A DNA stretch of 64,000 nt from Cadophora sp. MPI-SDFR-AT-0126 (Eukaryota; Ascomycota; Leotiomycetes; Helotiales; Ploettnerulaceae): assembly GCA_020747065.1 (NCBI GenBank), contig JAGMVK010000021.1, positions 682,001 through 746,000 of the forward strand. Reading direction: 5' to 3'. Below, piece after piece: positions 46,951 through 58,800 of this stretch; positions within the stretch are counted from its first letter, which is position 1; each line of letters starts with the position of its first letter. The translations under genes were made by a program, and so were the position numbers. Under the pieces are notes generated by a model that ran no database searches, was not told the DNA's origin, and saw only the letters and a program-made list of their open reading frames with translations.

Positions 46951-47711
46951 TCATGCTTTCAAAGCCTCCAACAAAACACCTCCAATAACTCCAGCGCTCG
47001 GCGGGTTCTGTCCCGTAATTAACTTTCCGTTCTTCCCACTGACAACAGTTTTCACTCCAAACGGCTGGTCAGCTTTGACATAGATCGCACGGTGGTTTTT
47101 CAATTCCGTCTCCAGAAGGAATGGCATAGCAGAAGTATTGTTATAAGCATCCTCCTCCGCATTTGAAAAGCCCGTAACCGTGCTCCCAGCAACCAGATAT
47201 GAGCCGTCGGAGAGCTTGACATTGACCAGTGCGGCGGGGCCATGGCAAACGGCTGACACGATCTTGTTCGATTCGTAGAACTCCCGGATCAGAGCGTGAG
47301 AGGTGGGGTCGGTGGCGAGATCAAACATTGCTAGAAGAAATCAGCAAGTCAATTCCTCAATGCAGCAAAAATCGACGCGGATAACTCACGTCCGTGACCA
47401 CCAACGTAGAATATCCCATTAAACTCCGAGGCCCTTCCCAGGAAAGACTCTAGTTTCTCTGTTTTCTTCCACACGTCTTGCTTGTTCTCCCAGAAGTCTA
47501 CGCAGGCTGCATCATTCTTGGTATCTTCCACCGAGTAGGGATCTACTGGTGCCTCACCACCTTTCAGGGAAGCCATCACAATGTCCACATGTGGGACGAG
47601 GGCATTATAAGGGTGCACTAACTCAGGGAGATAGAAACCAGTCTTGATGTCCTTTGCAGGGAGTGTATCGTGGGAGGTCAGAACAAAGAGAAATTTCGGT
47701 CTCGGAGCCAT
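46951..47711 (-). CDS. DJ-1/PfpI family protein (Hsp31/glyoxalase III-like)
   Basis: Exons 47711-47390 and 47330-46951 join in frame (GTGAGT...CTAG, 59-bp intron) for 233 residues. The class-I glutamine-amidotransferase-like fold shows the conserved Glu in GFYLPELVHPYN, IFYVGGHGPMFDLATD, and the nucleophile elbow VSAVCHGPAALV (Cys136, His137). The end has NGKLITGQNPPSAGVIGGVLLEAL, as in Hsp31-type members. Yeast Hsp31 removes methylglyoxal and protects against stress; other fungal members take part in metabolite pathways. Activity here is expected but not shown. It lies between the regulator and the EthD gene. Confidence 0.92.
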
Positions 47712-48604
47712 TTTAGATGTATGAGATTAATCAGAGAGTGCTTTGGTGAATTTGCCATAGTAAGTGGACAACAGTTGGAGTTATATGTCGGTTGATTAGC
47801 TTCGATGTACTTCCAAACCTATTTGCTAAGTTTCTGACAGCCTACAGTCTGTGCGCTCGATACGGAGGTGCAAGAGGAAAAATACTTCCCCACCGTGCTG
47901 CTTTGTTGGACCTCTAAAGGTGGTGAGTCTTAATTCAGCCCCGGCACCTGAGCATGAGAGTTAAGGATCGACAAAAGTGGCTTTACCCTCTGGTCCTGCC
48001 TATATAAATTCAATGCACTCCGCAAGAATCAAGGTTAAAAGTTTTGCAAAAGACTGGAAGCGATACCAAAAGCGCATGTACGTTTCATTTGTCCTGAATC
48101 GTATGACGCAGAAGCAGATGTCGAAAACATGACTAGTGTAGTGGCTGAGACCACTCCTCACTAAATCGACTAGCATCATCTCTTTCCTTACCGTAATTCA
48201 ATTGTTGGTTTGCTTCCACCTATATTAGCGGACAAAAGTCTCAAAGTCCGAACAGCCCCGCCAGAGTGGCTGACAAGCTATCCAATACTTTGACACACCA
48301 TGAATTGTCGCTGCTGGTGAAGAAAGCCAAAAGTCTACAGGGGACGTTGTTCCGAAGCATCAAACGCACTTGAGGGGCAATCCCCGTTCGGTGAAGCCGA
48401 TTTGTCCAGCTTAGGAAGTCGAGATCCATCCCAATCGTTAGAATGTTAATCGAGATACAAATGTAAAGATACTTAGCCTTACCTCCCGCCACTCCAATCG
48501 ACCTTTGAATTCCTCACAATCAATTTACTTTTGTTTCAGCATATACACCAACGGCAGCCACCCCATCGACGCAGCCATCAATAGAAACCAGCCCCTTTAC
48601 CATC
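47712..48604. other. Divergent promoter region, DJ-1 / EthD genes
   Basis: About 890 bp between divergent starts. No gene is supported; the end near 48500-48604 is a C-rich leader. Confidence 0.45.
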
Positions 48605-48925
48605 ATGACCGTCACTGTCACTGTCCTCTTCCCCAACGAGCCAGACGCCAAATACGACGTCGACTACTACACCAATACTCATATGCCGAGGATTGAGAGA
48701 GAGTGGAAGAAGTATGGACTCAAGAGCTGGTCCATCACTAAGTTCGGTCCTGGGCTTGATGGCTCCGACGCACCCTACGCCTTTGGTTCGGTTGTCGTTT
48801 ACGAGGACGAGGTTGCTTTGAAGGCTGCTTTTGCGGGGCCTGAAGTCGGAGGAATCATGGCAGATGTGGTGAACTTTAGTAACAAGCCTGGTGTCTTCTT
48901 AGTTGGTACGGTGCTCAAGGAATGA
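48605..48925 (+). CDS. EthD domain protein
   Basis: A single-exon gene of 106 residues forming one dimeric alpha/beta-barrel unit. It has the family opening [20 protein letters not shown] followed by [17 protein letters not shown], a middle [20 protein letters not shown] and the end [17 protein letters not shown]. The His in THMP is at the usual catalytic or binding position. EthD is linked to ether degradation in bacteria, and related fungal proteins act as decarboxylases or cyclases in polyketide and anthraquinone pathways. Specific function unknown. Start and stop are clear. Confidence 0.9.
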   Translation: MTVTVTVLFPNEPDAKYDVDYYTNTHMPRIEREWKKYGLKSWSITKFGPGLDGSDAPYAFGSVVVYEDEVALKAAFAGPEVGGIMADVVNFSNKPGVFLVGTVLKE

Positions 48926-49847
48926 ATAGTCGGACGGAACTTGACGGGAATACGATGGGAGGAGACGAGCGTAGGGTTGATTAAGCGAGCGAGCAATTGC
49001 CTGGTCTTGGATCTGATCGACTAGAATGGAATTGTTAAACTCGTTTTAAGAGGCTCCCGTACCTGCACCATCTTTCTTCTCACTCATTCAAGAATTTTGT
49101 CGTATGTCCTTGATCAACTCTACGACATTATCTTCGCAGATTGTTGATCCTATTTTCGATACTGGCACTATTGTGTGGTGTATCGTGTTGAGCACAAAGA
49201 CTAAATCAAGCAAGCACTTTGAAACTGCATTAAAGTGCGCACCCGCTTGACTCTATGGGTAATATGTATACGTCCTAGTTGATAAGAATAGGACATCGAA
49301 GTCCGAGGATGTGCTATAGACATAAGTCGGGGCACCATAGAGGAGGAAAACGAGCTGTGAACCTTGCTTCATACGGACATAACGAGGTTGAGTGAAGACT
49401 GCCGGACTTAGCGTGCCAACCCTGCCGAAATGGTTGATGTAAGCAAAACCCAATCGAGTTCAAGCTTTTTTGTGTGGGCAGAATTAAGGTTCTTAGAAAG
49501 GCGGTGACATAGTTTAGCCCTGGCACTTCCATAAGCTGTGACCGGATGGCTTTCCATTTTCGATACAAGGCTTTATTCCTTCCTTCGAAGTGTTTTCGTG
49601 TATTTACAGGGGCTGAAATGCCCAAGATACGTACCCAACGAAATTTCAGGCAAATAGGCTGCCCACCTGTGTTTCTCGCTTCCTTCCCTCTCTTTCCTTC
49701 CTTCGACAGGCTGGCCGCAAATCTTACTTAAACCCATCGCTTTCCACGTCCTAAATCGCTCTCTACCAACATCTATCTGCAATCTTCACCTAAAGCTCAC
49801 ACGCTCTGACTTACAGCATTTTGACGTGCTTCAGAAAGGCAGATATT
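48926..49847. other. intergenic, with a second copy of the regulator-upstream repeat
   Basis: About 920 bp between the EthD gene and the alpha/beta hydrolase. Apart from the repeat at 49469-49530, no feature is recognised. Confidence 0.45.
49469..49530 (+). repeat. Second copy of the MITE-like repeat
   Basis: Contains TGTGTGGGCAGAATTAAGG and AAAGGCGGTGACATA. The first matches the reverse complement of 45817-45835, the second the repeat arm; the following TTAGCCCTGGCAC resembles 45871-45883. One arm is missing, so it cannot form the same hairpin. Confidence 0.65.
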
Positions 49848-50759
49848 ATGACTAAAGACGTGTCCTTTCAAAACCGAGGTGTGCAGATCGCCGCGCATCT
49901 TCATCTTCCCGACGACTTCGAGGAAGGTCGGAAATACCCCGCACTCGTGGGGGTTCATCCTGCCGGCGGCGTCAAAGAGCAGACCATCGGCCTTTATGCG
50001 AACAAGCTCGCCGCGCGTGGTTTTGTGGTCCTCGTCTATGACTCCTCCTATCAAGGCGCGAGCGGCGGAGAGCCACGTCTCCTGGAGGATCCGACGACGA
50101 GGGTGGAAGATGCCCGTTGTGCGGCAGATTTTCTGACCACCCAGTCCTTCGTCGATACCGAGCGCATGGGTGTCTTCGGTGTGTGTGCTGGTGGCGGGTA
50201 TGCGCTCGCCGTGGCCCAGACCGAACGCCGGTTCAAGGCCGTCGCTGGCGTCAGCGCGACACCTATGGGCGAAGCAGCAAGGAGATTCTTTGGACATCCT
50301 ATCTCTCCTGCCGACCAGATCAAGTCGCTCGAAGCCGCTGCGGCGCAGAGAACGGCGGAGGCCAATGGCGCGGCCCCGATCTATATTCCTTTCGTTCCTG
50401 AAAAGCTGGAAGACATCGATGACAAGACACCTACTATGCTTCGTGAGGGATATGAATATTACAGGACACCTCGAGGCCAGCACCCAAATTCTAAAGGTCG
50501 CTTCCTGATGACCAGCATGGACAAGATGTTCGCCTTTTCAACCTTTCCATTGATTCCGACCCTATTAACACAACCCCTCCTTCTGATTGCTGGCAGCGAA
50601 GCGGACACGAAGGTCTACAGCGACGAAGCATATGCTCTGTCCAATGGGCCGAAGGAATTGTTCACTGTTGAAGGCGCGACACACATCGCCCTTTACGACA
50701 AGCCTGAATATATGGGTCCGGCCGTCGAGAAGCTTGTCTCGTTCTTTGGCCAACTCTGA
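49848..50759 (+). CDS. Alpha/beta hydrolase with Cys nucleophile (bacterial YcjY/dienelactone-hydrolase-like)
   Basis: Intronless gene of 303 residues from the Met at 49848 (MTKDVSFQNRGVQIAAHL); the frame is open from 49821 but the extra residues are not family-like. The fold is shown by YPALVGVHPAGGVKEQT, FVVLVYDSSYQGASGGEPR, the nucleophile elbow GVFGVCAGGGYALAVA (Cys113 where Ser is usual), LLLIAGSEADTKVYSDEAY and the C-terminal His in VEGATHIALYDKPEY. GxCxGG elbows occur in dienelactone hydrolases and in this bacterial-type group. The lack of introns and more GC-rich codon use than the flanks would fit transfer from bacteria. With the LigB dioxygenase nearby, action on ring-cleavage products is possible, but the reaction is unknown. 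Confidence 0.88.
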   Translation: MTKDVSFQNRGVQIAAHLHLPDDFEEGRKYPALVGVHPAGGVKEQTIGLYANKLAARGFVVLVYDSSYQGASGGEPRLLEDPTTRVEDARCAADFLTTQSFVDTERMGVFGVCAGGGYALAVAQTERRFKAVAGVSATPMGEAARRFFGHPISPADQIKSLEAAAAQRTAEANGAAPIYIPFVPEKLEDIDDKTPTMLREGYEYYRTPRGQHPNSKGRFLMTSMDKMFAFSTFPLIPTLLTQPLLLIAGSEADTKVYSDEAYALSNGPKELFTVEGATHIALYDKPEYMGPAVEKLVSFFGQL

Positions 50760-51477
50760 TGTACGTCTCGGGACGAGTCTGGACGCCCAGGTTGTCGGGG
50801 CTGGTTTCATGAGCTTGAAAGAAGAGAAAGAGAACAACGAGCGTCTTGGATTTTGCCGCGAGTTCGGCTACTGTTCTCCCGAGGAAAATCGACATAGGTC
50901 TTGCGCAAGGATGTGATTCTTCTCCTATTCTTAGCGATGAAAAAATTATTTGCCAGGTCGCATTGCATGTTTTGATGACGTTTCAGTGATTTCTAAGCTA
51001 CGTACGCTGCACAATCTTTCACTTGGATACCGGAGATTGACCTTGTTGCCTTGACCTCATCTCGTAATATGCCGGAGTCTGTAATTGGTAGATATTCCCC
51101 TCTTGAATCTACCTTACTATATCTATCATATGTATAAACTGTCCCTAGTTTGTCTTTTCCGGCGAGGGTTGAGGTTTTAAATCACTTTTTGCAAGTACGG
51201 CGAGTGTATCGCGTCGTTGCTTTAGATGGAAAATGATGGATGTTCATGACAGAAAATACGTGGGAACACAATCCACCCCTTCTCTCGTCTAAGGATGACT
51301 AGATATAACATTCTACGGAATTGAAGGGGTCCTGTTGACTGATTTGTCAAGTCGCGACCTTGCATCCTAAAATTTTGCTCCGACCTCAGAGAGGCGCCAA
51401 AGAGATAAAGAATGCGGCTTGTTGGTGAACGTTCAGGAAAGAAAGATAGAATTCGCAAGCTCCTATGTACAGCTCTA
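50760..51477. other. intergenic between convergent genes
   Basis: About 720 bp between the 3' ends of the hydrolase and the NmrA-like gene. Nothing recognised. Confidence 0.5.
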
Positions 51478-52413
51478 TTAAAAGTTGATCTTCTCGCTCT
51501 TTGAAAATTCCTCCAAGTTGGTCAAATGGCCTTTCGCTTGTTTGATCCCAAACTCAACATCCTCCTTCGTCGACTTGCCATAATACCCATAATCCCTATA
51601 AAGTTGGTACATGGCGGTCAAGTCATCCTTCACTCCCTCCGGCATCCACGACCTGAATACATCATCAGGCACCTGCTGATAATTGACAGTCTTGCCAGTA
51701 GCTTGAGAAACGATCTCTGCGATCTCAGTCCAAGTGTACAATCCTTGCGCGGCAGCCAATGTCTTGCCCTCGAATTTCTCGGGCTCTTCGAGAATAGCAG
51801 CAACCCAGCTTCCGACATTGCTAGCGTCTATCAGTGGCACCTGTGTGTCGGGTTTGCACAGGGTTGCAAAGACATAGGTGCCATCATTGGCGGGGGATGG
51901 CCTCGGCGGCATGAGTTGGTTTGTGAAGTTTTGCATGAAAGAACCAGGCGCGTAAAAAGCTGACTTGATGGGCTGCCCGCGAATGAAGAGCTCTATTTCG
52001 GCCTTTGTATCGAAATGATTGACGTTCAATTTTCCATTTGAGATGATTGCCGCATGCGGGAGTGTGCTCCAGATGAGGTATTGAGCTCCGGCTGCCATGA
52101 TTTCGCTGCATAGCGCCTTTGCCTGCGCTGTCTCCATGTTTCTGGTGTTTCCTGACAGGGAAGTGGTCGTCAAGGCGAAAACAGTGTGAGCGCCGGCCAC
52201 TGCGGCAGGCAGGGTCGAGGCTTTGTCCAGATCCGCTTCAACAATCTCAGCGCCTTTAGATTTCAAAGCTTGGGCCTTCCGACTCAAGGCTGAGCGAGTG
52301 ATGGCTCGAACAGAGTATTGTGCGGAGAGCTTCGGGTCGTCGAGAACAAAGTTCGCAACTGAACCACCCTGATTGCCGGTCGCGCCAAAAACGACGAGGA
52401 GTTTCTTAGACAT
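51478..52413 (-). CDS. NmrA-like NAD(P)-binding protein
   Basis: Single-exon gene of 311 residues from the Met at 52413 (MSKKLLVVFGATGNQGG); the frame is open to 52506 but the added residues lack similarity. The atypical short-chain dehydrogenase fold starts with the GxxGxxG dinucleotide loop, then RAITRSALSRKAQALKSKG, VFALTTTSLS, YLIWSTLPHA and APGSFMQNF. Members are redox sensors or isoflavone-reductase-like reductases; regulators such as NmrA bind NAD without reducing a substrate. The catalytic Lys/Tyr set cannot be judged with confidence. A degraded relative lies 1.1 kb to the right. Confidence 0.9.
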   Translation of the reverse strand: MSKKLLVVFGATGNQGGSVANFVLDDPKLSAQYSVRAITRSALSRKAQALKSKGAEIVEADLDKASTLPAAVAGAHTVFALTTTSLSGNTRNMETAQAKALCSEIMAAGAQYLIWSTLPHAAIISNGKLNVNHFDTKAEIELFIRGQPIKSAFYAPGSFMQNFTNQLMPPRPSPANDGTYVFATLCKPDTQVPLIDASNVGSWVAAILEEPEKFEGKTLAAAQGLYTWTEIAEIVSQATGKTVNYQQVPDDVFRSWMPEGVKDDLTAMYQLYRDYGYYGKSTKEDVEFGIKQAKGHLTNLEEFSKSEKINF

Positions 52414-53489
52414 TGTGCTGATGGTTTCTATTTTTGTCTCGTGGGAAATAAGGTATCCTGGGCAGGGTCCGAATGAACAAGCAGCTATGGAGAAGTATGT
52501 GAGCATATATGTATGCTTTCATGTACGGCTTAAGGCTGTTAAGCAAGATGTGAAGCTAGGTTAGCTCAGTCCTGGCTTTTTTCCCGGCTGGTGCCAGCAA
52601 TTACAGCCGACTGCGGTGTTAAACAGGGGTACTTGACTCCTGTAGTCAAACATCCCTGTTATAGATTTCTTTCAAGGATTTCCATACCCTCTTTAGTCCG
52701 AATTGCAACTATTCTTAAATGGCTTAACAGACGCATCAGCCATTTCACACAATTAAAAGTTACTTCTAGAAAGCTGGGCCTGGCAACCTTAAGCCTTGTT
52801 AGGTAGTGGATCGAATACTCTCGGCTTTACTGCATGCGAGTTCATCGTCAAAGGGTAATGTCCGAAGTCAAAGTTTTTAGAAGTCAAGTTAGACTTTCGG
52901 CTTTAACAACCAAATGGCCGAGTGATTCGGACTTCGGACTTTGGTCCTGTTCGGAGTCCTTGCGAAATCACTGGTCAGGCCGTACTCCTTGCAGGCCGGG
53001 GTAATCTTCGGTAGGGCTGATACGAAGGAGAATTCCGTCTCCGTACTACTGTACAACAACATCCTCTTTCCACGTTCAGAACAAGCTCACTTGATATAAT
53101 TCTGACTCAATGTCTGATATCGCCTAAGGACTTAGTACCAGCTACATATATCGGTGAAGATGGTCGACTTATAGTAGCTTCATACCCCTTGCTTTCTGCA
53201 GTACGTGCGAGCCAGAGTTCTTTCTTCCAGGTAACACCTTGTAACTTGCACGAATGAACATAGATTGATGCAGCTCCACCTGCTGTGTAATTGTGGGTCG
53301 CTCCTAAGCCGTGTTTGCCAACACGCTCTATCTCAAATTTACACGTGCACGTTTCTGTGGGAATGCATCTCTGTCGTGAAGTTCCCATTAAAAATGAGTT
53401 TAATTAAACCTGCCGATTTCGATGCACTAGTAGCGAACACCAAAAGTTCACCACAGCACAGTTGAAATTGTTCTAGTCACTATTTCGAT
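52414..53489. other. intergenic
   Basis: About 1.1 kb between the NmrA-like gene and its degraded relative. Short imperfect inverted words (TTCGGACTTCGGACTTTGG region, 52925-52965) are visible. No gene. Confidence 0.4.
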
Positions 53490-54281
53490 CTAACCAATTG
53501 AGAACACGCAGCTATTGCTGTTGAAGGGAAGCAAGGCCGGAACTTGGCCACGGCGGCATCCAAAACCAAGACTCTTCAACACTACATCTGGAGCACTCTT
53601 CCAGATTCTAAGAGAATCTCCAAGGGCAAACATGAAGTCCCACATTTTGAAGCCAAGGCATTGGTTGATGAATTCATCAAGGTAGATGCGGAGCTCTACT
53701 CCAAACCACATTCTTGCGTATTGGATATTACGCGCAGAATCTCATGTATCCTGTCCTAGGCCCGAACCTGTTGGTGAGTAATAACTCAATTTTTGAGTTC
53801 CTCCATTTCAATGACAATTTTCAACACGATTGAGACTAAATTCAATCACAGAACTCCACAGGAAAATACGTCCAACTAGGAATTGTCCGGTCAACCTTGC
53901 CCATCTTCTCTATCGGTGACATAAGTACCAACGTCGGTGTCTTCACTTCTGCTGTTGTAGCACAGCCGGCTCTCACAAAGGGCAGGTATGTGTTAGCCAG
54001 TATGGAAGAAACCACTGTTGGGAAGATGCTTGAGATGTGGAGCATCGCAACAGGTAAACCATCAGTATATGTGCAGGTCGTTGATGCGCAGGCTTACGAT
54101 AGTCTATGGCCCGCTTGGGGACGAGGAATTGGAGCACATGTTCAAGTACTGGGAAAAATTCGAGGCCAAGGTCGCCTGGGGTGGGGATGAGAACCTGTCA
54201 AAGTCGGACCTGGGACTTAAGGATGAAGATTTTGTAGGAGTGCAGGAAGCTTTCAAGAAAATTGACTGGAGTCGTTTGTAA
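53490..54281 (+). pseudogene. Degraded NmrA-like gene, N-terminus missing
   Basis: Recognisable NmrA sequence begins after the dinucleotide-binding part: HYIWSTLPDSKRISKGKH then VPHFEAKALVDEFIK. The frame is lost near 53703 (YYAQNLMYPVLGPNLL continues in another frame), an intron with GTGAGT and CACAG signals (53773-53850) follows, then VQLGIVRSTLPIFSIGDIST and VGVFTSAVV, and a second frame jump near 54110 leads to LEHMFKYWEKFEAKVAWGG and the end KIDWSRL. The missing GxxGxxG loop and two frameshifts mean no working protein. It ends exactly where the AT-rich block begins, so the block may have truncated or silenced the region. Confidence 0.85.
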
Positions 54282-55879
54282 GAGCCTAATTAAAAATCTA
54301 ATATATAAGTGAAAATTAGGTACTACTTAAGTAAACTAAGTAAGAAGAGGATAAGAAAAGAGTGAGTCAAGAATAAGTAGTACTTAAGTAAAAGCAACAA
54401 GCTTATTAATCAATTTTAGAATAAAGAAAAGAAAAGTTATATTCAATTCCTGGAAAAATAATAGAAGATGCCTATCTCTATTAATTATTTATTCTTCAAA
54501 GATAGGTTTAGAAAAGTTCAGCGCTCTTAAAAGAATTTATTTCTATCATTTCGTTTTTCTTTTGAGATGTGCAATGATCTATAGATAAAGAAATTTATTA
54601 TTTGATCTATTAGTGTTGGTTCAATACCGAATATAAGCCAAGAATTAAACATAAATATCATGTATATGTATAATAAGCTTAATAGTGTGGAAAATCTATG
54701 TATTGTGGTGGGGATTGGCTCGGTAAAACTTTTATCACCTGACTAATATACTCCGCATTATACTTAAGTTAAGACCTTCTTTAAAAGATCTTATTATTAA
54801 TAATAGTACTTTTCCTTCTAATAGGATTTACACTTCTTTCTCTAATTAATAATTCATACTCTTTAGATATATAATATCTTTTAATTCCGTCTATCTATTA
54901 TTTCTTGAACCTTACACCTTATGTACCTTGTATTTACTACCCTCTTATCGTGTGGGGGATTAGGGTTCTCCCCTTTACATGTATTTTAGTGACCTACGCA
55001 GGGAATGTTTAAAGTATATAGGGTATTTAGGTAAGTATAATAGAGTATCCCTTATACTAATTCAGAATTCTTAAGGTTTAAAGACACTAAATATATAACT
55101 ATAGAAACTATTCAGTTAGCCCTCTTATAGGCCTTAATATAATAATAGATACGATAGCGATAGCTGTAATATTAAGAGGTTATACTAGAATAATAGACTT
55201 ACCTTATAAGAAAGGGAAATCTTAAAGTACTAGAAAAATACTACCTCTTCTTATAGGAACTTTATTACTACTACCTGTTTTATTTAATACCTCTTTAAGA
55301 ACCTGAGACTTACTTAAGATAAGGAAACTACTAGCTTTAATAGAAATTAATTAGCTCCTTACTAGAGCCTAAAAGCCTACGAGTATTAGGAAAAATAAAA
55401 TTATATAAGTATTTTAAGCCTAAAATACTTAAGTATTAGAGCATTTATCTTTACTTTACTATTTTTAGTTTAGAATTCTTAGGTTTTTATATACTAAAAC
55501 GAAAATTTCTATCTTAGTATCCTATTATTATAAGTTTTATTTTAGTTAATTTAATCTTCTATTTTAAACACTTATTTATAAACTATATTTCCTTTATCTT
55601 TTTTATACTAAGTCTTTATTTATTTTAAAAGAGATAATTAAAGGAATTCTACTTAGGGAGTTCTTAAAGAACTTTATTTAGGGACTAGTATACCTAGGGA
55701 AGGTTTACTTAAGTACTATCTAAAAGAATTAAGTCTTTTATAGTTACTTTTACTACTATTTTCTTTTATTTTATAGAATACTTATATTTCTTTATCTTCT
55801 AGAATTACTATTATACTCTATTTCATATGTATAAACCTTATATAATAATACTAGTTAGTAAATCTAATACTATATTAGT

Positions 55880-58800
55880 AAATAATACTGGAAATACTAG
55901 CCCTAAAAAAAAAAAGGCAATAAGCTCTAGTAGCTCTAAAGCCGGAACTCCCTTAGGCGCTTCAGTGAATACCTTATAGGTAAGACCGATTACTGATATA
56001 AGCTTATTAAAGCCTAATGTCTTAGAAGATAAGGGTAAAGCCAGTGTTACTTTAAGTAGCCTAGGGCTATTCGAAGGAGCTAAGACCCCTTTTAAAGTAG
56101 GAAATAAAGGCTATCTCTAAAACACTAAGTAATAGATTAATATTCAGTAATTTATACTATTAGCTTATAGTATTAGGGCTTTATACTTTAATAAGTAAGA
56201 AGCTATTTAATATCTTAAGAGCCTTATTCGCTTATTTAGGAATTGAAGGGTTATTTCAAAGAATAAAATGAAGTAGTGGGTCATTAAGTACGCTAAACCT
56301 TCTGTAATATAGAATCTTAAGAGACTCTCGGGATACGCCTTTAGTACCTTTAAGGAGTTTAGTGCTATAATTCAAAAAAAGTATCAGAGTCTTGATTTAT
56401 ATCACTGCTTATATACTATCGGCTACCTTAATACTCTTATTTACGACTTTTGACTTCTTTAGGTAATAGACTCTGACTTAACGGAAGTTTATTGATTCTG
56501 TAGGGCGTTCAAGGAAATCGCTATTAATTATAAAAATAAGAGTAATCTTACGGATAAGTAAATCGTACTTTAATTCCTATTTATACTTCTAATATACTTT
56601 AAAAAGAAAGTTATAAAGGTATTAGTTTAATAAGGCAGGGACTAATTTAATACTAATAACCTAGCTCTGTTCTTTAAAGTATTTAAAGCAGTAGAGGCTA
56701 GGATCTCTCTTACTAAGGATATTAATACGCTAATTAAGGAGCAGAGTATTAGTAATAATTCCACGGGGTATTTAAATATTAATTACTTTACTAAGCTAGT
56801 ACTATTAATAATTTAGGTAAGTAATACTACTAGATTTTAGGCCAACTTTATTACCTACTAAAATAACGCTCCTACTACTTAGATATAATAAGTCTTTTAA
56901 GATAATTCTAAGATTACGAGACCTAATTCCTTAAATTAGATTACTACTTTAGTTAATAAAGACTTAATTCCGATTATTTAAAAGATTAAGAATAATACTA
57001 CTTAAGTATTAGATCATAATCTTAATATTATTACTAAAGGACTAGAAGACCTCTAAATCCTTTAAAGAATAGTTAAGTAAATCTCTAACTCTTAGTTAAT
57101 ATTTAAGATTAATTTGATTTAGTATACTAAGCATATTATTAAGGAGGCTCTAATTTAGTAGAGCAAGAGTCAGCCTACTAGTAGGTCTAGCTGCTATAAT
57201 TGTAGCGCCGATTACTACGGTAATAACGAAAAGGGGTGTAAATAGTACTATAATAAGTACCTTTTAGGAATGAGACTTTAAGCTTTTCACTAATATATAA
57301 ATCAGTACCACAACTACAAGAAATTTATTAGTTTAGGGATAATTCATAAAGCTAATAATAATAACTATATTTATATTAGCCCTTAGAAAAAAGGGAAGTC
57401 GAAGTACCCTGTAATATTCCCTAATAGTAATATTCCCTAAAGATAAGAAGTACTAAAGAAAGTACTTAATACTATATAACGTGGTTTATCACCGAGTCGG
57501 ACATATCACCGAGTCGGACAAAAAATTTACATACAAAAAACGTCCGTGCCACCCTAAACAACTTCTTTAATTATTAATAAAATTACTTAAAATTTAGATC
57601 TTGATTTATTTATAATATAAAAGAACATCTTATAATTCAAAATTTTCAAAATTATTAATTACTTATTATATAATTAAGATAACGCTAATTTTAATCCTTG
57701 TAATTTATCTTTTTATTAATATCTTTTTATTTATTAATAGAATTTATATCAAACTTGAAATATAAAATATTTATTTATTAAATTTATTATATAAAAATTA
57801 TTTAAGCTTTTTATTAATAATTAAAGAAGTTGTCTAGGGTGCACGGACGTTTTTTGTATGTAAATTTTTTGTCCGACTCGGTGATATGTCCGACTCGGTG
57901 ATAAACCACGTTATAGTTTTAATTTAGTAAGGAAAGCTTAAGCGGAAAAGGATTTTCTCAATTTATAGGTATAAGCTGCACTAGTGCGAGAGCCGACTTA
58001 TAATAACTCTATAGATAGCTTAAAAGTTAAACTCGATTTAGGACTAGTTAATACCTCAAATATCCTTACCTAAGTTTATAATAGGAATACTTTAGTAAAA
58101 ATTTAAAGCCTCTATATATATACTAAGAAAGACTTAGATACTAAGGAATTCTAAGTACAGTTAGTAAAGACTAGAGCTCGCTTTATAGCTTTACGGAAAT
58201 AATTCTATAATACGGAAGCTAAACTCTAGGATTAGATTAAAGTATACGCTACTTATAAACAACTGAAATTCCCTAAAGAAATTACTAAAGGAATATAGTT
58301 TATTAAAGCTTAGGAAGATACTTACTTCTTAAGTACTATAAATATTAATAACCTTAAGGAATCTTATAAAACGCTTATAAAAATCCTTAAATAAAATACT
58401 AAAAAGATTAGCTCTAGTAAACCTTCCTCTATTATAAAACCTTCTATACTATTAGCCTCTATTTATAAAATAGTAAAAGAATTAAGGCTTACTTAAACCC
58501 TTCCTTTAGTAATTCCGAAGTATAGCTTATATAGGGTAAGTTCGAGGAACCCCTGCGTATATAAAGTATTATTTTAGAACAATTATAAGTATAAGAATAT
58601 ACTAAATAAGTTATTAAACCTAAAAAAGATCTCCGGAAATCTTACTCTAGGAAAATTAATAGTACTAATTAACCTTCCTAAGGTAGTAAACCCTTCTACC
58701 GGAACTATTAATTAATTAATATAGAGGTATAGAAAGGCATAATAGGTAAAGGAAGCTAAAGTATAGTTACTAGAGGTATTAATTGACTTAGATAATATTC

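Noticed and set aside
49797..50483. 228-codon antisense frame over the alpha/beta hydrolase.
   Set aside because: A GC-rich coding shadow of the hydrolase with no domain of its own.
54961..54975. TTAGGG word at the start of the AT-rich block as a possible telomere trace.
   Set aside because: Single copy, not tandem; expected by chance.
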